A DNA stretch of 64,000 bases from Ananas comosus (GCF_001540865.1 NC_033632.1:8477811-8541810), one strand, 5' to 3'; positions 33,901 through 46,314 are shown, counted from the first letter of the stretch. Notes: a model not told the origin generated them from the letters alone. A program made the numbers and translations.

Positions 33901-34396
33901 TCACACAAAAGGATTATTTAGATTGATGAAACTTTTTGTGTGGAAAAACTATAGTGAAATTTAAGATTTTCTAAATTCTATTATCACTTCAGTTTTGCAT
34001 GTTGATGAATAATTAACCAGAAAGTGAGTTATTATTACTTTTTTTTTTTTTTGTTGCTGAAAGTTAGTTCTGTTTTCTAATGTGTAGTTTAGTTCGAAAA
34101 CAAGTTATTTTTGTTCTTCCGGAATAGGTGTAATTTCTAAACATAAACAGGAATTAAACTAATTTGAGTTTGAATGAGCATCAATTAAAAATTTTAAAAT
34201 TTATAAAAATAATTATAAAATAACAAATATTTAAATTTATTTTAAAAATATATATGTATTATTTTTTTGAAAAAAAAGAATTAAGTGGGTTTTAGTCCAT
34301 TGGATCAAAACCACTCCTCCTAAGGTTTGCAAGGGAGGAGATCTCTTGAGGAGGGCCAAGCAGCACTCCTCCCCAGGAGATTAGACCCAGGCTCAA

Positions 34397-34580
34397 CTAG
34401 GGGTGGCAATCCAGCTCGCTGTTCGCGAGCTAGCTCGTGTTCGGCTCGAAATGAGCTCGAAATCGAATCACTCGTTTAGTAAACGAGCCGAACATAAGCC
34501 GAATTTTTCGGCTCGTTTATTAAACGAGTCGAACACGAGCTGGGGTCAGCTCGTTCGTGTTCGGCTCGATAACAGCTCGA
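34397..34580 (+). mobile_element. AGGGGTGGCAA-type element remnant (GAGCTCG-rich)
   Basis: Starts TAGGGGTGGCAATCCAGC and is rich in GAGCTCG/CGAGCTG and AAACGAGCCGAAC words in both orientations. The start is a familiar hAT-MITE-like end; no matching right end or target duplication was seen. Confidence 0.45.
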
Positions 34581-36770
34581 ATACATATATTTTATATTTA
34601 TATAATTTATATAATTTATATTTATATATATAAATAAATAATTATATATAATATATATTTTTTTATTATTTAATTTTTAGAAAAATAAAATTATAAAGGC
34701 GAGCTCAATCATAAAAAAATTCATTTATATATAAAGTTTCAACTATTAGATCAAAATTTAATTGATAAGATTTTATAAATTTATTTTTTATATATATTCA
34801 ATACAATCCTTTTAACTTATTGGCTACTAACATGATGATTAAAGGATAACAATACATGTTAAAAACTATATAGTACTAAAGAGGAATTTCGGTGAATTCA
34901 ACGACTTCAACCCACCTAGCACGCAAATTTAACCACGGATCAAGGGGAACTCAGCGGGCACGTGCCTTCAGTCCCAAACCATCCAGAAGTACAAGAAATC
35001 CAACAAATCCCTATTGGGTTGAGCCAAAACAAAAATTGAATCAACAATCCATCAAATGTCGATTCGGTTCAGGAAAAATGAAATTCAGCATCACTCACCT
35101 TAAACCTGCAGTTGAAACCTAATTTTTCATGTTCGTCTCTACCTGAGGGATACCTTAGAAGCATCAAATTGCAGCAAGAAAGTCCAAAACAAAACTAATT
35201 TCCAAAAATACTTGCCGTTGTCCCTGCTCCAAGGCTGCTGTTGTAGTTGTCGCTGAAGCTGATTTCTTGAGGCTGCTGTGGCTAATTCGGCTGATCCACG
35301 GGGTAATCAAGGCATTGAGGAATACCAAAATACTCTAAAGTATGTTACCAAGATCCTAATCCACCAGAAAACTCACTTGATCACCATGAAATTCCCATGT
35401 GAAGGTGATTCAAACTAAAAAACGAAGAATGCTGAAATCAGTTTTTCTTTTGGTTCTCGACCTCAATGAAACCGAAAATCTCACTCATCTTACCTCCAAA
35501 TTGGTTCAAACAAGATGCTAATCATTAGAGGATGAAGTCAAGGTTACTCCCAACCCTTCCAAAGCTCACTCCCTAGAAGAAATTCAAACGGATTTTAATA
35601 AAATCCAGAGTTGACGCAAATCTGTCCAAAAATTCAGCATTTAAAACTATCTTCAATCAACTTCAAAATTAGAGCTACTAACCTGGTTTTTCAACACAAG
35701 AAAGGTATGAACAGCTTCCCAACATCCCCTTACACAAATGCATGCCTTCAATTTGAAAATTGGAGTATCGAAACCCCTCCAATAAGGCTCTCTTTCTCCA
35801 ATAACAGTGCTGCCAGCCTGCTGGTAGCTGTAGTTAATATCCCTGTGTAAAGGGTATGGTAGCTGAGAGAGAAGGAAAAAAAAGGAGGAGAAAATAGTGG
35901 CAGAGAGAAGGTAGGTCATGGAGAGAATGAATGAGGAACTAGTTAGGACCCGCTCGATGCGGCGGAAAAAAAATATGATAGTAAATTATTATAACTATTA
36001 AAATCATTTTTTTCTTTTATGTATTAATATTTTTAAATATTATTTATCTCAGTATTGAATAATTAAAAAGTAAAGAATAAATTAAAGAATGAAATTAAAA
36101 TATATTTTTTTAAAAAATATTTAAATCTAATAAGTAAAATGAATAAATCAGTTTAAAACAAAATAAAAGATCATTACAGTATTAAGAAAAATAAATAATA
36201 TTTTTCTATTATCATCAAGGTAGAATTAAAAAAAATAAAAAAATTAAGTAGAGTGAAAGTACTATCTTTAGTATTCTTGGCGGCAACGTTTTAATTGTGC
36301 CATCATTAACTTTTATCGTTGCACATACAACTAAAAAAAGTATTTGATTTTTAAATTTTAAATTAGTGAAGAAATTAGTAGATAATTATCAGAAGCGCAA
36401 AAAATAAGACTAATGAAAAGACATTTGAAATCAAAATGGATATTTTTTACATTGTAAAAAAATTTAACTATCAAATATTATATTATTTTATAAATTAATT
36501 CATAAAAAAATTATTCGTGAACTAAAGTGAAAAACATGTAAAGTTTAGGGAATAGGGGCCAAAATAAAAACAGAGCGAAAAGATTGGGGCCCAATATGTA
36601 ATTAATCTTTTAAAAAATTGATGTAAGCCCCACAACCCCCAAAATAAAGGGAGGTCTTTTTTTGAATTCCAAATTAGTATATTTATTTATAAATATAAAT
36701 TATAAATAAATAAATATTTATAAAGTGTGTGAGAGAGAAAGTGAGAGAGAAAAAAAAAAAAAGGGCCCCA
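34581..36770. other. Gene-free region
   Basis: AT-rich flanks with a less AT-rich block at 34890-35950. On the minus strand that block has pyrimidine-rich, leader-like sequence, but I recognise no protein. It may be retroelement untranslated sequence; short open frames here have no domain. A (GA)-rich tract sits at 36727-36752. Confidence 0.45.
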
Positions 36771-38199
36771 TGGGGCACCACCCAAACCCGGAGAGAGCTT
36801 GAAAAGGTTGTCAAATAATAAGTTTATAAATTTTCAGCCATAAGCTACAGTCCAAACTCCTCAATTTGGGGTAGTTGGGCTGGGTTGAAATGTGCCAATG
36901 GCACAATTTCGCCAAACCTACACTTGTGCTGAAAGTAAACTACTTTTTAATTTAATTTGCGACGCTAATTCGCATCCAAATCAAATCCGAATCATTCCGA
37001 CGCCTTTCCGATGTGTGTCAATTAAACCACATATCGCAATCATTTCGGAAAAACTCTTTTAATATTTTTCCTGTGCACTACAGTTTAATACTGTAGATCA
37101 TTATCGGATGCTTTATTATCGAAAATAATATAAAAGTAAGCACTTTTGTTTACTTTTAAAAATTTTCTACGTAGATATGTATTTTTTGGTATTTTGTGAT
37201 TGGACATAGAGTTTTAGTAGAGCTCGAATTCAGATAGTTCAGTTATACTCTTTTCAAGTTTACTCTAGGGGTGGGTGTGTTTCAATTTATTTTGAATTAT
37301 AAAATAAATTAAAACCAAATCAATCAAAATTAGAAGGTTTAAGAAATGGCATGTTTGGTTGCCTGAAAGTGTTAGCAGTGAGAAAAATTATTTCTACAAA
37401 AATAACTTCTATAAAAGTAATTTTTAAGTTCGATTGTTTGGTTTTTGGCTCTATAAAATAAGAAATAGAAAATTATAATTTTGTGATTTTGACTGTTTGA
37501 TTAGTTGATTGTAAATATAAAAGTGAAAAATATAAAAAGACAACTTATGCCTCTAATTTAAATTAAATTTATACTTATATTTGAAGTTTAAAATTAAATT
37601 TTAAATTTTAAATTTAAACTTAAATCTGAATTAAATTTATAATTAAAATTTAAGACATATAATTAAATTTTTAATATGAATTAAAGATTAAGTTATAACT
37701 GGTAATTGAAATTAAATTTATAGTTCAGATAAATTTAATTTAAAATTTAAAATAGAATTTAAATTTAAAAACTGAAATTAAATTAATTTAAACTTTAAAA
37801 CTAGAATTTAAAATGTAAATAAAAATTTAAATTTAAATTCTAAAATTTAAAAACAAATTTGCAAATTTGAACTTAAAAATTTTGTATTGAATTTGAAATT
37901 GCAAATAAAATTCAAAATGTGAAATTAAATTTATGATTTCAATTCAAAGTTGAGCTGAAATTCAACTCTAAAAATAAAATTTAAAGATTAAAGTTAACAG
38001 CAAATATATCATTTTAGATAAACTCTTTATTTTCCGTGACTTTGAAATTTTTTTCAACCAAAGTCAAAAAGTGAGATGTAATTATAACTCTTTTAATCTA
38101 AGAGTGACTTTTACAATCAATTTTGTGAACCAAACAACTCATAAAGTATTTTTTTTTTAAAGTACCACTCATTTTCGGCCAACTAAACATGAATTGAAG
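36771..38199. other. Gene-free, AT-rich, low-complexity region
   Basis: From about 37550 to 37990 the sequence is dominated by AAATTTAAA/AATTTAAATT words. No exon or RNA gene is seen. Confidence 0.55.
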
Positions 38200-38687
38200 T
38201 AGGGATGTTTGGATTTGGGGCAGGTTTTCAATAATCCGTACCCGAACCGGCTATCAAACCCAAAGCCCAAATGCGAACCCAAATCTGAACCAGATTACTA
38301 AACTTGAAATCCGAAGCCAAACCGAATCCGATAGAGTTTAAAAATCTACAGCTAAATCCGAATCTGACCAAAAATTAAAAACACAAACTCGAAACCGAAA
38401 CAATTATATTTCTTTACCATATTTTCAAAACATATTATATTAAACCCGAAATTTTAAAATAAAAATTTAAATGTAACATCACATCATATACCACGTAATA
38501 TAAAATCAATTTGGGTTCGGATCGGACATAGAAAAATTGATATCCAAATTCAAATCCGTTGGATTTTTCCTTTTTTATATTCGTATCCGAAAACTATTTT
38601 CGTTTAATATCAAATAAATATGTTCTGTTCAAATTCGGAGTTAGATTCGAATAAAATTTCGGGTAACCGTACGGATTGACATCCCTA
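38200..38687. mobile_element. hAT-type MITE with 8-bp TSD
   Basis: A 488-bp element starts TAGGGATGT and ends ACATCCCTA (inverted), flanked by identical 8-bp direct repeats AATTGAAG at 38192-38199 and 38688-38695. The interior is rich in CCCGAACC/AACCCAAA words. No coding capacity. The 8-bp duplication and short TAGGG-type ends fit the hAT superfamily. Confidence 0.88.
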
Positions 38688-38768
38688 AATTGAAGTCAAA
38701 ACCAAACTAATGATATGAAAAGAGGAACCATACCGAACCGAAAATTTTAATTTGGGGTTTTTTATTTA

Positions 38769-39000
38769 GGCTTAGTTTGGTATTGAGATCTATCAAACGC
38801 TATTAGATAAAATGAAGTTAAGGAAAAAGTATATAAGGATATGCTCCTGCGTTCTTCGGTAGGACCGCAAAAAATATATCGTAACCGACTCATCGCGATA
38901 TACGGAACGCAATATTACGTACTGAACCAAACAGGATATTTTTCCAACGTATTTTCTCACGCACGTAGCGCAATCTCCCTACCATCCCAAACAAAGCCTA
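38769..39000. mobile_element. Probable PIF/Harbinger-like MITE upstream of PPR gene
   Basis: Ends TAGGCTTAGTTTGG and CCAAACAAAGCCTA are inverted repeats over ~14 bases, enclosing a ~230-bp non-coding interior. A target duplication could not be confirmed, so the superfamily is uncertain. It lies ~180 bases upstream of the PPR start codon. Confidence 0.6.
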
Positions 39001-39181
39001 AAGTTCGTTTGGTTTAGATGTTTGGATTTTTTTTAAAGACAGCTGAAACGGTTTGCATGTGAAGTTGATTTTGTTCAGCTGAGAAGTGCGACTGGAGATC
39101 GCTGTTCCGTTACCATGTTACCACATGGGCTCTTCCGGACCGATCGACGGTCATTGCTGCTGGTACTAGTAGTCGTATAGT

Positions 39182-40762
39182 ATGCCGGGCAGGCTGACCG
39201 CTCCGTCCAGCTACCACCGGCACGTCGTCTGCCTTCTGGAGCGATGCGCGCACATCGGCCAGGTCAAGCAGCTCCAAGCCCACGTCATCACCTCCGGCGG
39301 TGGGCAGAGCCAGTTCCTGTCCTTCAAGCTCCTCCGCTTCTGCTCCCTCGTCCTCTCCGACCTCCCCCACGCCAGCCTCATCTTCCGCTCCCTGCCCGCC
39401 CCCAACGTCTTCCTCTACTCCGCCATGCTCTCCTCCCTCCTCTCCCCTCCGGCCGCCGCCGGGGCCGCGGCCGCTCTCGAACTCTTCAACCGACTGCGCC
39501 GCCTCGGCCGACCCCGCCCCAACGAGTTCGTTTACCCCCTCGTCCTACGCGCCTGCGCCGATCGCCCCGATCCCAGCATGCTCAGATCCATCCATTCCCA
39601 CCTTCTCAAGACCGGCTTCGATGCCTACGGCGTTGTGCAGACGTCCCTTCTCGATTGCTACGCGAGACGCGCCGACTTAGCGACCGCGCGTCTCCTGTTC
39701 GACAGACTGCCTGAGCGAAACGTGGTCTCTTGGACCGCTCTTATCACCGGGTTCGTGCGAGTCGGTTTGGTAGGGAATGCCCTCCTTCTGTTCGAGGAAA
39801 TGCCTGCAGAGAGGGATGTGCCGTCGTGGAATGCGGTAATAACAGGCTGCACGCAAAACGGGCTTTTCTCTGAAGCGGTCGAGCTGTTCTGCAGGATGGT
39901 CGTCGAAGGGGTCAAGCCGAACCACACGACAGTCTCTTGTATCCTCTCGGCTTGCGGTCACCTCGGAATGCTCCGTGTGGGTAAATTGGTTCATTCGTAC
40001 GTCTGCAGAAGCCAGCTCGGCCTCACTCCCTTCGTTTCAAATTCTCTTTTGGATATGTATGGCAGATGTGGGAACTTAAAAGAAGCCCAGTGGATATTCG
40101 ATGTTTCGTCAGATAGAAGCCTGATTGCGTGGAATTCTCTAATCAATTGTTTCGCACTCCACGGGCATTGCGAGAGGGCGATAGCAGCATTCGATAACAT
40201 GAAGTTGGAAAGAATTGAACCAGATGAAATAACCTTTGTAGGTCTCCTGAATGCATGCACGCATGGTGGACTTGTTCAGCGGGGGCTTCAATATTTTGAT
40301 TCTATGAATGCTGACTACAAAATTGAGCCAAAAATCGAGCATTATGGATGCATAGTGGACCTTCTTGGTCGGGCAGGGAGGTTCGAAGATGCAATGAATA
40401 TTGTCAAGGATATGAAAGTAGAACCTGATGAAGTCGTATGGGGATCATTGCTTCATAGTTGTAGGCTTCATGGTAACATGATGTTGGCAGAATTCGCCAT
40501 TACAAGGCTGTTGGAAACGGACCCGACGAATACAGATTACGGACAAATGTTGGCGAACTTGTACAGCCAACGTGGCATGTGGGAAGAGGTGAGAAAGGTG
40601 AGGAAGGTAATGAAGGAAGTGGGAGGGAAGAAGTTGCCAGGGTGCAGTTGGATCGAGGTTAACAGAAAAACTCATCAGTTTTATTCTGGGGATAAGTCCT
40701 GTAGAGGAGCCGAGGAGATTTATAAAGTTCTTGAAGATTTAGTTGAACTAATGGAAGGTTGA
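39182..40762 (+). CDS. Pentatricopeptide repeat protein, PLS class with E/E+ end
   Basis: Intact, intronless 526-aa gene. PPR proteins bind organellar RNA; PLS-class members with E domains usually take part in C-to-U RNA editing or other RNA processing in mitochondria or chloroplasts. Visible repeats include VVSWTALITGFVRVG (~residue 180), VPSWNAVITGCTQNG (~213), LIAWNSLINCFALHG (~314) and the PDEITFVGLLNACTHGGLV stretch; the E region starts at VWGSLLHSCRLHGN (~419) and the E+ part has GCSWIEVNRKTHQF (~487). There is no C-terminal DYW deaminase, so editing would need a partner. The start is the first ATG after an in-frame TAG at 39167-39169. The first ~400 bases are extremely GC-rich and the 3' part much less so, a monocot-type gradient. 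The N-terminus is not an obvious transit peptide, so the target organelle is unclear. Confidence 0.93.
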   Translation: MPGRLTAPSSYHRHVVCLLERCAHIGQVKQLQAHVITSGGGQSQFLSFKLLRFCSLVLSDLPHASLIFRSLPAPNVFLYSAMLSSLLSPPAAAGAAAALELFNRLRRLGRPRPNEFVYPLVLRACADRPDPSMLRSIHSHLLKTGFDAYGVVQTSLLDCYARRADLATARLLFDRLPERNVVSWTALITGFVRVGLVGNALLLFEEMPAERDVPSWNAVITGCTQNGLFSEAVELFCRMVVEGVKPNHTTVSCILSACGHLGMLRVGKLVHSYVCRSQLGLTPFVSNSLLDMYGRCGNLKEAQWIFDVSSDRSLIAWNSLINCFALHGHCERAIAAFDNMKLERIEPDEITFVGLLNACTHGGLVQRGLQYFDSMNADYKIEPKIEHYGCIVDLLGRAGRFEDAMNIVKDMKVEPDEVVWGSLLHSCRLHGNMMLAEFAITRLLETDPTNTDYGQMLANLYSQRGMWEEVRKVRKVMKEVGGKKLPGCSWIEVNRKTHQFYSGDKSCRGAEEIYKVLEDLVELMEG

Positions 40763-41553
40763 CAAGTATAAAGCTAATGGCAAACCTCATTCCTGGATTA
40801 GCGATAGATGGCAACCCCTAGGATTTCAGTCGACAGTTCAGATTAATCGAGTATTAAACCCCGGTTCCTGCACATGGTGTTGGGAAAATGACATAAATCT
40901 CAAATTAGAGAATCCACAATGATTAGGATTAATCAGGATGAACCTGAGATATCATGGTTGGAATTGATTGATATAAGCATGATTTGTGAAACAAGTCAAG
41001 TTTAAGTTGCTTTCTTAACGCCCAGAGCACAAAATTTTGGAGTATATTCAAGTACTTGATCTCAAGTGGTTGCATTGTAAGATAACATGTGAGATATGCT
41101 TCAAACGGTTGCATTGAAATATATTTGTGGGGTTAGTTCCAAGTTTGAAAGAATTCTGCTGAGAATTACTGAATACTGCAGCTATAGAGAACTACAGTAC
41201 CAAGATTGGTGGTGCAAGCTGTATAACCGTTGTCTTTCTTGCAAGATTAAGAATTGGCATATAATTTGTATCTTGATTTGACAACATTACTAATACATCA
41301 TATGTTTGGGTAATCTCAACTTTGTGCCGATTCATATGTACATACGTTTGGAGATGTTCATATGAAGATTGCTAAGAATTTATTTTGAAATTTTGTCAGT
41401 TGTTGGTGATTCAGCTCCTCTGGTGGATTATTGTGCGCTATCTTTAAAACGTAGAAAGCAGTGCACTATAGTAAGATGGTGAGGGAAAACATCTATCTAA
41501 CAATGTTTAAGAAGAACTATTTTTTGGTCCCTTTCCTCTGATGGTTAGTTCGT
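40763..41553 (+). other. PPR 3' flank, gene-free
   Basis: Probable 3' untranslated region and flank. No domain-bearing frame. Confidence 0.55.
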
Positions 41554-42556
41554 AAACAGAAACTATGAACCTTCTTTCTTCATCCCATCGGGTAAAGAGA
41601 AAGACTCAGGGCTCTATAGAATGAAGCATCCGGTCAGTCAGGCAGTGATTTCCTTCGTGATGCGACTCTTGGGCTCGAGCAAAAAAGAGCTTGATCTCGT
41701 GTCCAATCTACCCGATTCTCTTTTTGCTGAGAAGGGTAGACCTGTGAATTAAACAGAAACTATGAACCTGCTTTCTTAATACCGTTGGGTAAAGAAAAAG
41801 ACTCAAGGCTCTATAGAACAAAGCGTTCAGTCAGTCTGGCAGCGATTTCCTTCGTGAAGCAACACTTGGGCTAGGCTCTATAGAACAAAGCGTTCAGTCA
41901 GTCTGGCAGCGATTTCCTTCGTGAAGCGACACTTGGGCTTGGGAAAAAAAGAGCTTGATCTTGTGTGCAATCTACCCGATTCTCTTCTTACCGGGAAGGG
42001 TAGACTTGTGAATGAAACAGAAACTATGAACCTACTTTCTTAATCCCGTCGGGTAAGGAGAAAGACTCGAGGCTCTATAGAACGAAGCATCCGGTCTGTC
42101 TGGCAGCGATTTCTTTCGTGATGCGACTTGGGCTCAGGCCAAAACGAGCTTGATCTCGGGCACAATCTACCCAATTCTCTTCTTGCTGAGAAGGGTAGAC
42201 CTGTGAATTAAACAGAAACTGTGAACCTACTTTCTTAATCCCGTCGGGTAAAGAGAACGAAGCATTTGGTCAGTCCGACAACGATTTCCTTCGTGATGCA
42301 ACTCTTGGGCTTGGGAAAAAAGAGCTTGATATCGCGTGCAATCTACCCAATTCTCTTCTTGCTGAGAAGGGTAGACCTGTGAATTAAACAGAAACTGTGA
42401 ACCTACTTTCTTAATCCCGTCGGGTAAAGAGAACGAAGCATTTGGTCAGTCCGACAACGATTTCCTTCGTGATGCAACTCTTGGGCTTGGGAAAAAAGAG
42501 CTTGATATCGCGTGCAATCTACCCAATTCTCTTCTTGCCGAGAAGGGTAGACCAAT
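41554..42556. repeat. Five-unit tandem array, ~175-265 bp per unit
   Basis: Units start AAACAGAAACT at 41554, 41751, 42015, 42210 and 42386, giving spacings of 197, 264, 195 and 176. Each contains GGCAGCGATTTCCTTCGTGA-like, AAAGAGCTTGAT and CAATCTACCC...GAGAAGGGTAGAC blocks. Unit 2 is longer because a ~66-bp piece is duplicated within it. The last two units are nearly identical, implying recent expansion. No protein or known RNA is recognised. Confidence 0.88.
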
Positions 42557-42894
42557 TTGAATAGGGATAATAATGTGAAAGAATTTCTGCACTCTTTTAT
42601 AGCAATGTGTGTGGGAACTCAGTAGAATCCCGATTTGAAATCTACAATCCTATTTCTTCCCCCTTTGTTTTTTTTACAATAGAAGATTAGGTTGAAATTG
42701 CCCAATGTAGGCAGCCCCACGAAGGCAACAAAATATCACTCGGCAGCACTAAAATGTTCTTGCTCTGCAAGAAGAGATGAAATCTTTTAAAGAACTTACA
42801 AAGATCGAGATGAATCTCAGGTAAACAATTTACTCATGTTTTTTGGCTAAAATCATGAACTTCATTAACAACTCGGTAGTGTAAACAGTATATA
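42557..42894. other. Gene-free spacer
   Basis: No recognised feature between the tandem array and the next LTR start. Confidence 0.5.
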
Positions 42895-43497
42895 TGTCAC
42901 GCCCGGGTCCCAACGGAAGCCAACCCGGCACGTGCAAGCACAAGGTACCTCCCCGGTGCACACAAAGCGTCCTCTACAAAACATTAAATAGATAAAACAA
43001 GGAATATAACCCTAGCATGGTAATCAAAGCATAAGTATAAAACTAATCCATAAAACAACAAGTAATAAAGGAAAGTAACAAGTTAATACAACTAAAAGTA
43101 CAACTATCCCAAAAAAGAATATAGATCATGTCACCACAAAAAGATACAACTGGGATCATAGGGTAGTCTCTATATATAATGGCCAGATACACCTCTCAAA
43201 GCTAAACAAAAGAAAGGTGTCCATCTATACAGGTATCCCCCAAAAGGCTCTAGCTAGACGCAACTCTATTGCCCTGGTCCCTAGCCTCTCCCGCAGTTGA
43301 AGGCTTTGAAAATAAAAACAACAAATAAATGGGGCTGAGAACTATTAAACAATAGTTTCCAGTGGGTAAGCCGCCGAGAAAAGCGAATTACACCACTAGG
43401 TCAGCTGAGGCAACAATAGAAAAAAATGACTAATAGTATAGCATGAATAATCTGTGAGAATTAAAAGTTCTAGCACTACTATGCCTCCAATTTACTA
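42895..43497 (-). mobile_element. TGTCACGCC-type LTR fragment (LTR C)
   Basis: Starts TGTCACGCCCGGGTCCC and shares GAGAACTATTAAACAATAGT and the CAGTGGGTAAGCCGCCGA block with LTR B. It is joined at ~43498 to minus-strand gypsy pol sequence without the normal intervening region. Confidence 0.65.
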
Positions 43498-43945
43498 TGT
43501 TAGCGCGGGTGATAAAGGATTGTTAAATCATAATTCTTGAGCAACTCCTTTATGTGTAAGTCGGGTGAGGGGAGTAGACATTTTAGCAAATCCCTCAACA
43601 AATCTTCGGTAGTATCCTGCTAGACCAAGAAAATTTTTGATCTCGGCAACACTAGTCGGCCTACGCTATTCCTTAATTGCTTCAATTTTCTTTGGATCCA
43701 CAACTATCCCAGCCTCTGAAATCACATGTCCTAGAAAGGCTACCTCTCGAAGCCAAAATTCGCATTTCTTTAACTTAGCAAACAGCTTCTTTTCTCGAAG
43801 TACTTGCAACACCAATCTCACATGGTTTTCATACTCCTCGTCACTTCGAGAATAGATTAGCATATCGTCGATGAATACTACAACAAACCTGTCCAAATAA
43901 GGCTTGAAAATACGGTTCATTAGATCCATAAAAGCTACCAGGGCA
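43498..43945 (-). pseudogene. Ty3/gypsy RT-RNase H remnant with internal deletion
   Basis: On the minus strand: [16 protein letters not shown], the intact RT catalytic box [28 protein letters not shown], then [21 protein letters not shown]. From LTRLTH it jumps directly to LLKNYDLTILYHP of the RNase H end, so most of RNase H is deleted. One in-frame stop lies near 43670. It is interrupted at 43946 by another gypsy LTR. Confidence 0.85.
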
Positions 43946-46314
43946 TATCACGCCCCGAGCTTCGCCAATTTGGTCGGATTCGAGCACACGACAGACGCCG
44001 AACGGACAGTACCTCCCCTGTCCGCCCAAGGCTCCAACAACAAGTATATTACAAGCAATTCAACAAGAATAATTGCTAGATATACAAGGTTTGCACGAGG
44101 GCAAACAACAATCACAAGCGAAAGCATCGAACTAAACAAAATATCCTATATACATGTCATTTGATTTTATTTGAATCAAACACAAGTAGTCTATATCATT
44201 CATTTACATCACAATTTTCTTTAACCAAAACATAATTTACATCATTTATATTTTACATCATTTTTCTTTACCTTACGATTCCAACATACAAAAGTTGAAT
44301 ACACAAGTGTAGGGTATGCCTATATAACTCCGGGGCCGCTATCTATGGCGCGACTCCCTTGCCTCGATCCTCTGCCGCCCCGCTCGCGTACGGATCTGCA
44401 GGGTTAGTGGTAATGAGAACTAGAACGAAGTTCCCAGTGGGTTCGGCCGCCGACCACGCCAATTCGCCCACTAGGTCTAATTCAGGCATATGTATTTCAA
44501 TAAAGAAGAATAACAAACCAACTAATGCACTTCTAATACAATGCCTGCAAGAAAACGATTCACAGATAGATATTCACATTCAAACACATGATTATTATTT
44601 GCATGCATGTTCTTTTTATTTTCCTTTGGCCTTTACCCAATCAACCTGGGGTGCTCCTGGTTTACCCCAACTCACAGTCCACATATCCCGTCTAACGGGG
44701 GAGGCACAAGGCACAACCACCCGAAGGATCTTCGCCAGGCACGTCTACCCGTGGTGCATTTCTTCTCCGGAGTACACCGCTCGTGGAGGAGCGACCTCGC
44801 ACAAGCCGGAACCAATACAGTGAGTATGATCCCATCCTCAATTTGAGGAAGTATGGCCAACCTGTCACAATTCCCACTATCTCAATGCCGATGAATGGTT
44901 ACTACCTATTCATGCATATAGTGTCACTTGCTAACGTCGTGGTGGTCCTGATGCCACAATACATATAATGCCGCTCGGGTTAAACCTTGTTGAACTATTC
45001 ACTTATCGATATCAATCGAGTCACTAATGTCCATGTCGCCTTTGTTTACTACGATCACGGTCATTTCTTACATTCACATGCATATAGGGTCTTTTACTTT
45101 CCTTTTTCACATGGTTCTATATCACTGCAATGATCTTAAGCAGATAATTGTTACAACCAACATACACTGTTCATTACCCTACATGCAAAAATTCTATAAT
45201 ACCAATATGCTTAAATGAAAGAACATAGACATAGAAAGAGATCCGGTGTTTCCGAATAGCACCCTCCACCTTTATGTGTCACAAGGATGCCGCGGTTCCG
45301 ATTTCACGATTTTTGGGCTTGGTCGCCGCGAGCTACGAGGATTTGTACTATTTTAGCTTGTTTTCTTAATATCTTCGCTCACGCTCGTCGTATCGCCGAA
45401 CCGAGCGCACCGATGCGTTCGTAGACCTACCAATTAGGTTAAAATGAGATCAAATCCAAGTTTGAACCTCAAAATCACAAAACTCTAAATATAGGTCCTC
45501 CACAATATCATCTTCTCCAATCAAGCCCCTAGCTTGACAAAACATGGAGGAAAATACTATAATCCATCTTCTAGAAGCATACTAGAAAGAAAAATCCAAA
45601 CCCTAGCTCAAAACCCATGAGAACTCACCTTGGGAGTCCAAGACTTTCCTTCAAAGCCTTGATCAAGCTTGCTCTTCACCTTGGAGAGCTTCTTCTCCAA
45701 GCTTTTCTCCTCCAAACTCTCCTTGGTTCAAGCCCTAGAGAGAGAGGGAGAGAGAAGAGAAGGATTTTTAGAGAGAGAGAGGGAAGGCTTGTGTTTGGGT
45801 GTGAGGGAAATAAGAGCTAACCCTAACCCTCACCCATATACAACCATCTCATGTAACATTTGCACTTAAACCCCTCTCAATTTCATTTTTGCAACCAGCC
45901 CTTACTGGGCATTTTCGGGCTCGGGGACCGGTCTCTACCTATCAGGGACCGGTTCCCGAGAGCTGTCCTGCAACCTGCGCAGAAAGGGACCGGTCTCTCC
46001 CTGATGGAACCGGTCTCCGGGGACCGGTCTCTCACCTAGGGACCGGTTCCCGAGAGCTCAATTTACAGGACTTAGCCGATTTTTCCCTCTGCTTGGCTGA
46101 TCAACGTTCAGGAACCGGTCTCTCATCCAAGGGACTGGTCCCCGAGAGTAAAAATTCTGGAAATTTTTCAGAATTGCAGTTTCACTCTCTCAGGTCCCTT
46201 TATACTTCATATATAGGCTCCAATGCACTTTTAGCCTATAGTAACTCATTCCTTTCCGCGTTCCGCTCATTTCGACGAAACTCGGCACAACTTATGGGGA
46301 AGTGATATGTTACA
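43946..46314 (-). mobile_element. Gypsy LTR (LTR D), complete
   Basis: A 2,369-bp minus-strand LTR inserted in the RT remnant. On the plus strand it begins TATCACGCCCCGAGC and ends GTGATATGTTACA; the homologous LTR at 57124-59479 has the same borders and a similar length. A polypurine-tract remnant (TTCCCC) follows. The ACCGGT-rich module lies at ~45925-46145. Its internal region is replaced at 46321 by a copia LTR. Confidence 0.82.
45925..46145. repeat. ACCGGT-rich module in gypsy LTR
   Basis: Seven ACCGGT hexamers and one ACTGGT variant in ~220 bases, mostly as GGGACCGGTCTCTC or GGGACCGGTTCCCGAGAG, with a CTGCGCAGAAA motif in between. It recurs at 59085-59300 and in the noisy copy at ~53510-53735. 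Confidence 0.85.

Noticed and set aside
34890..35950. Possible gene in a less AT-rich block
   Set aside because: No frame over ~90 codons and no recognisable motif; it may be retroelement leader sequence.
39110..40675. Several overlapping open frames on both strands across the PPR gene
   Set aside because: Shadows caused by the GC-rich sequence; only the 526-codon plus-strand frame has a recognisable family.
41554..42556. CRISPR-like array
   Set aside because: Units are 176-264 bp without short repeats and unique spacers, in a plant genome; this is an ordinary tandem repeat.
44359..45820. Open frames in the gypsy LTR, repeated at 57.5-59.0 kb
   Set aside because: They recur because the LTR is repeated, are not conserved in frame, and have no domain.
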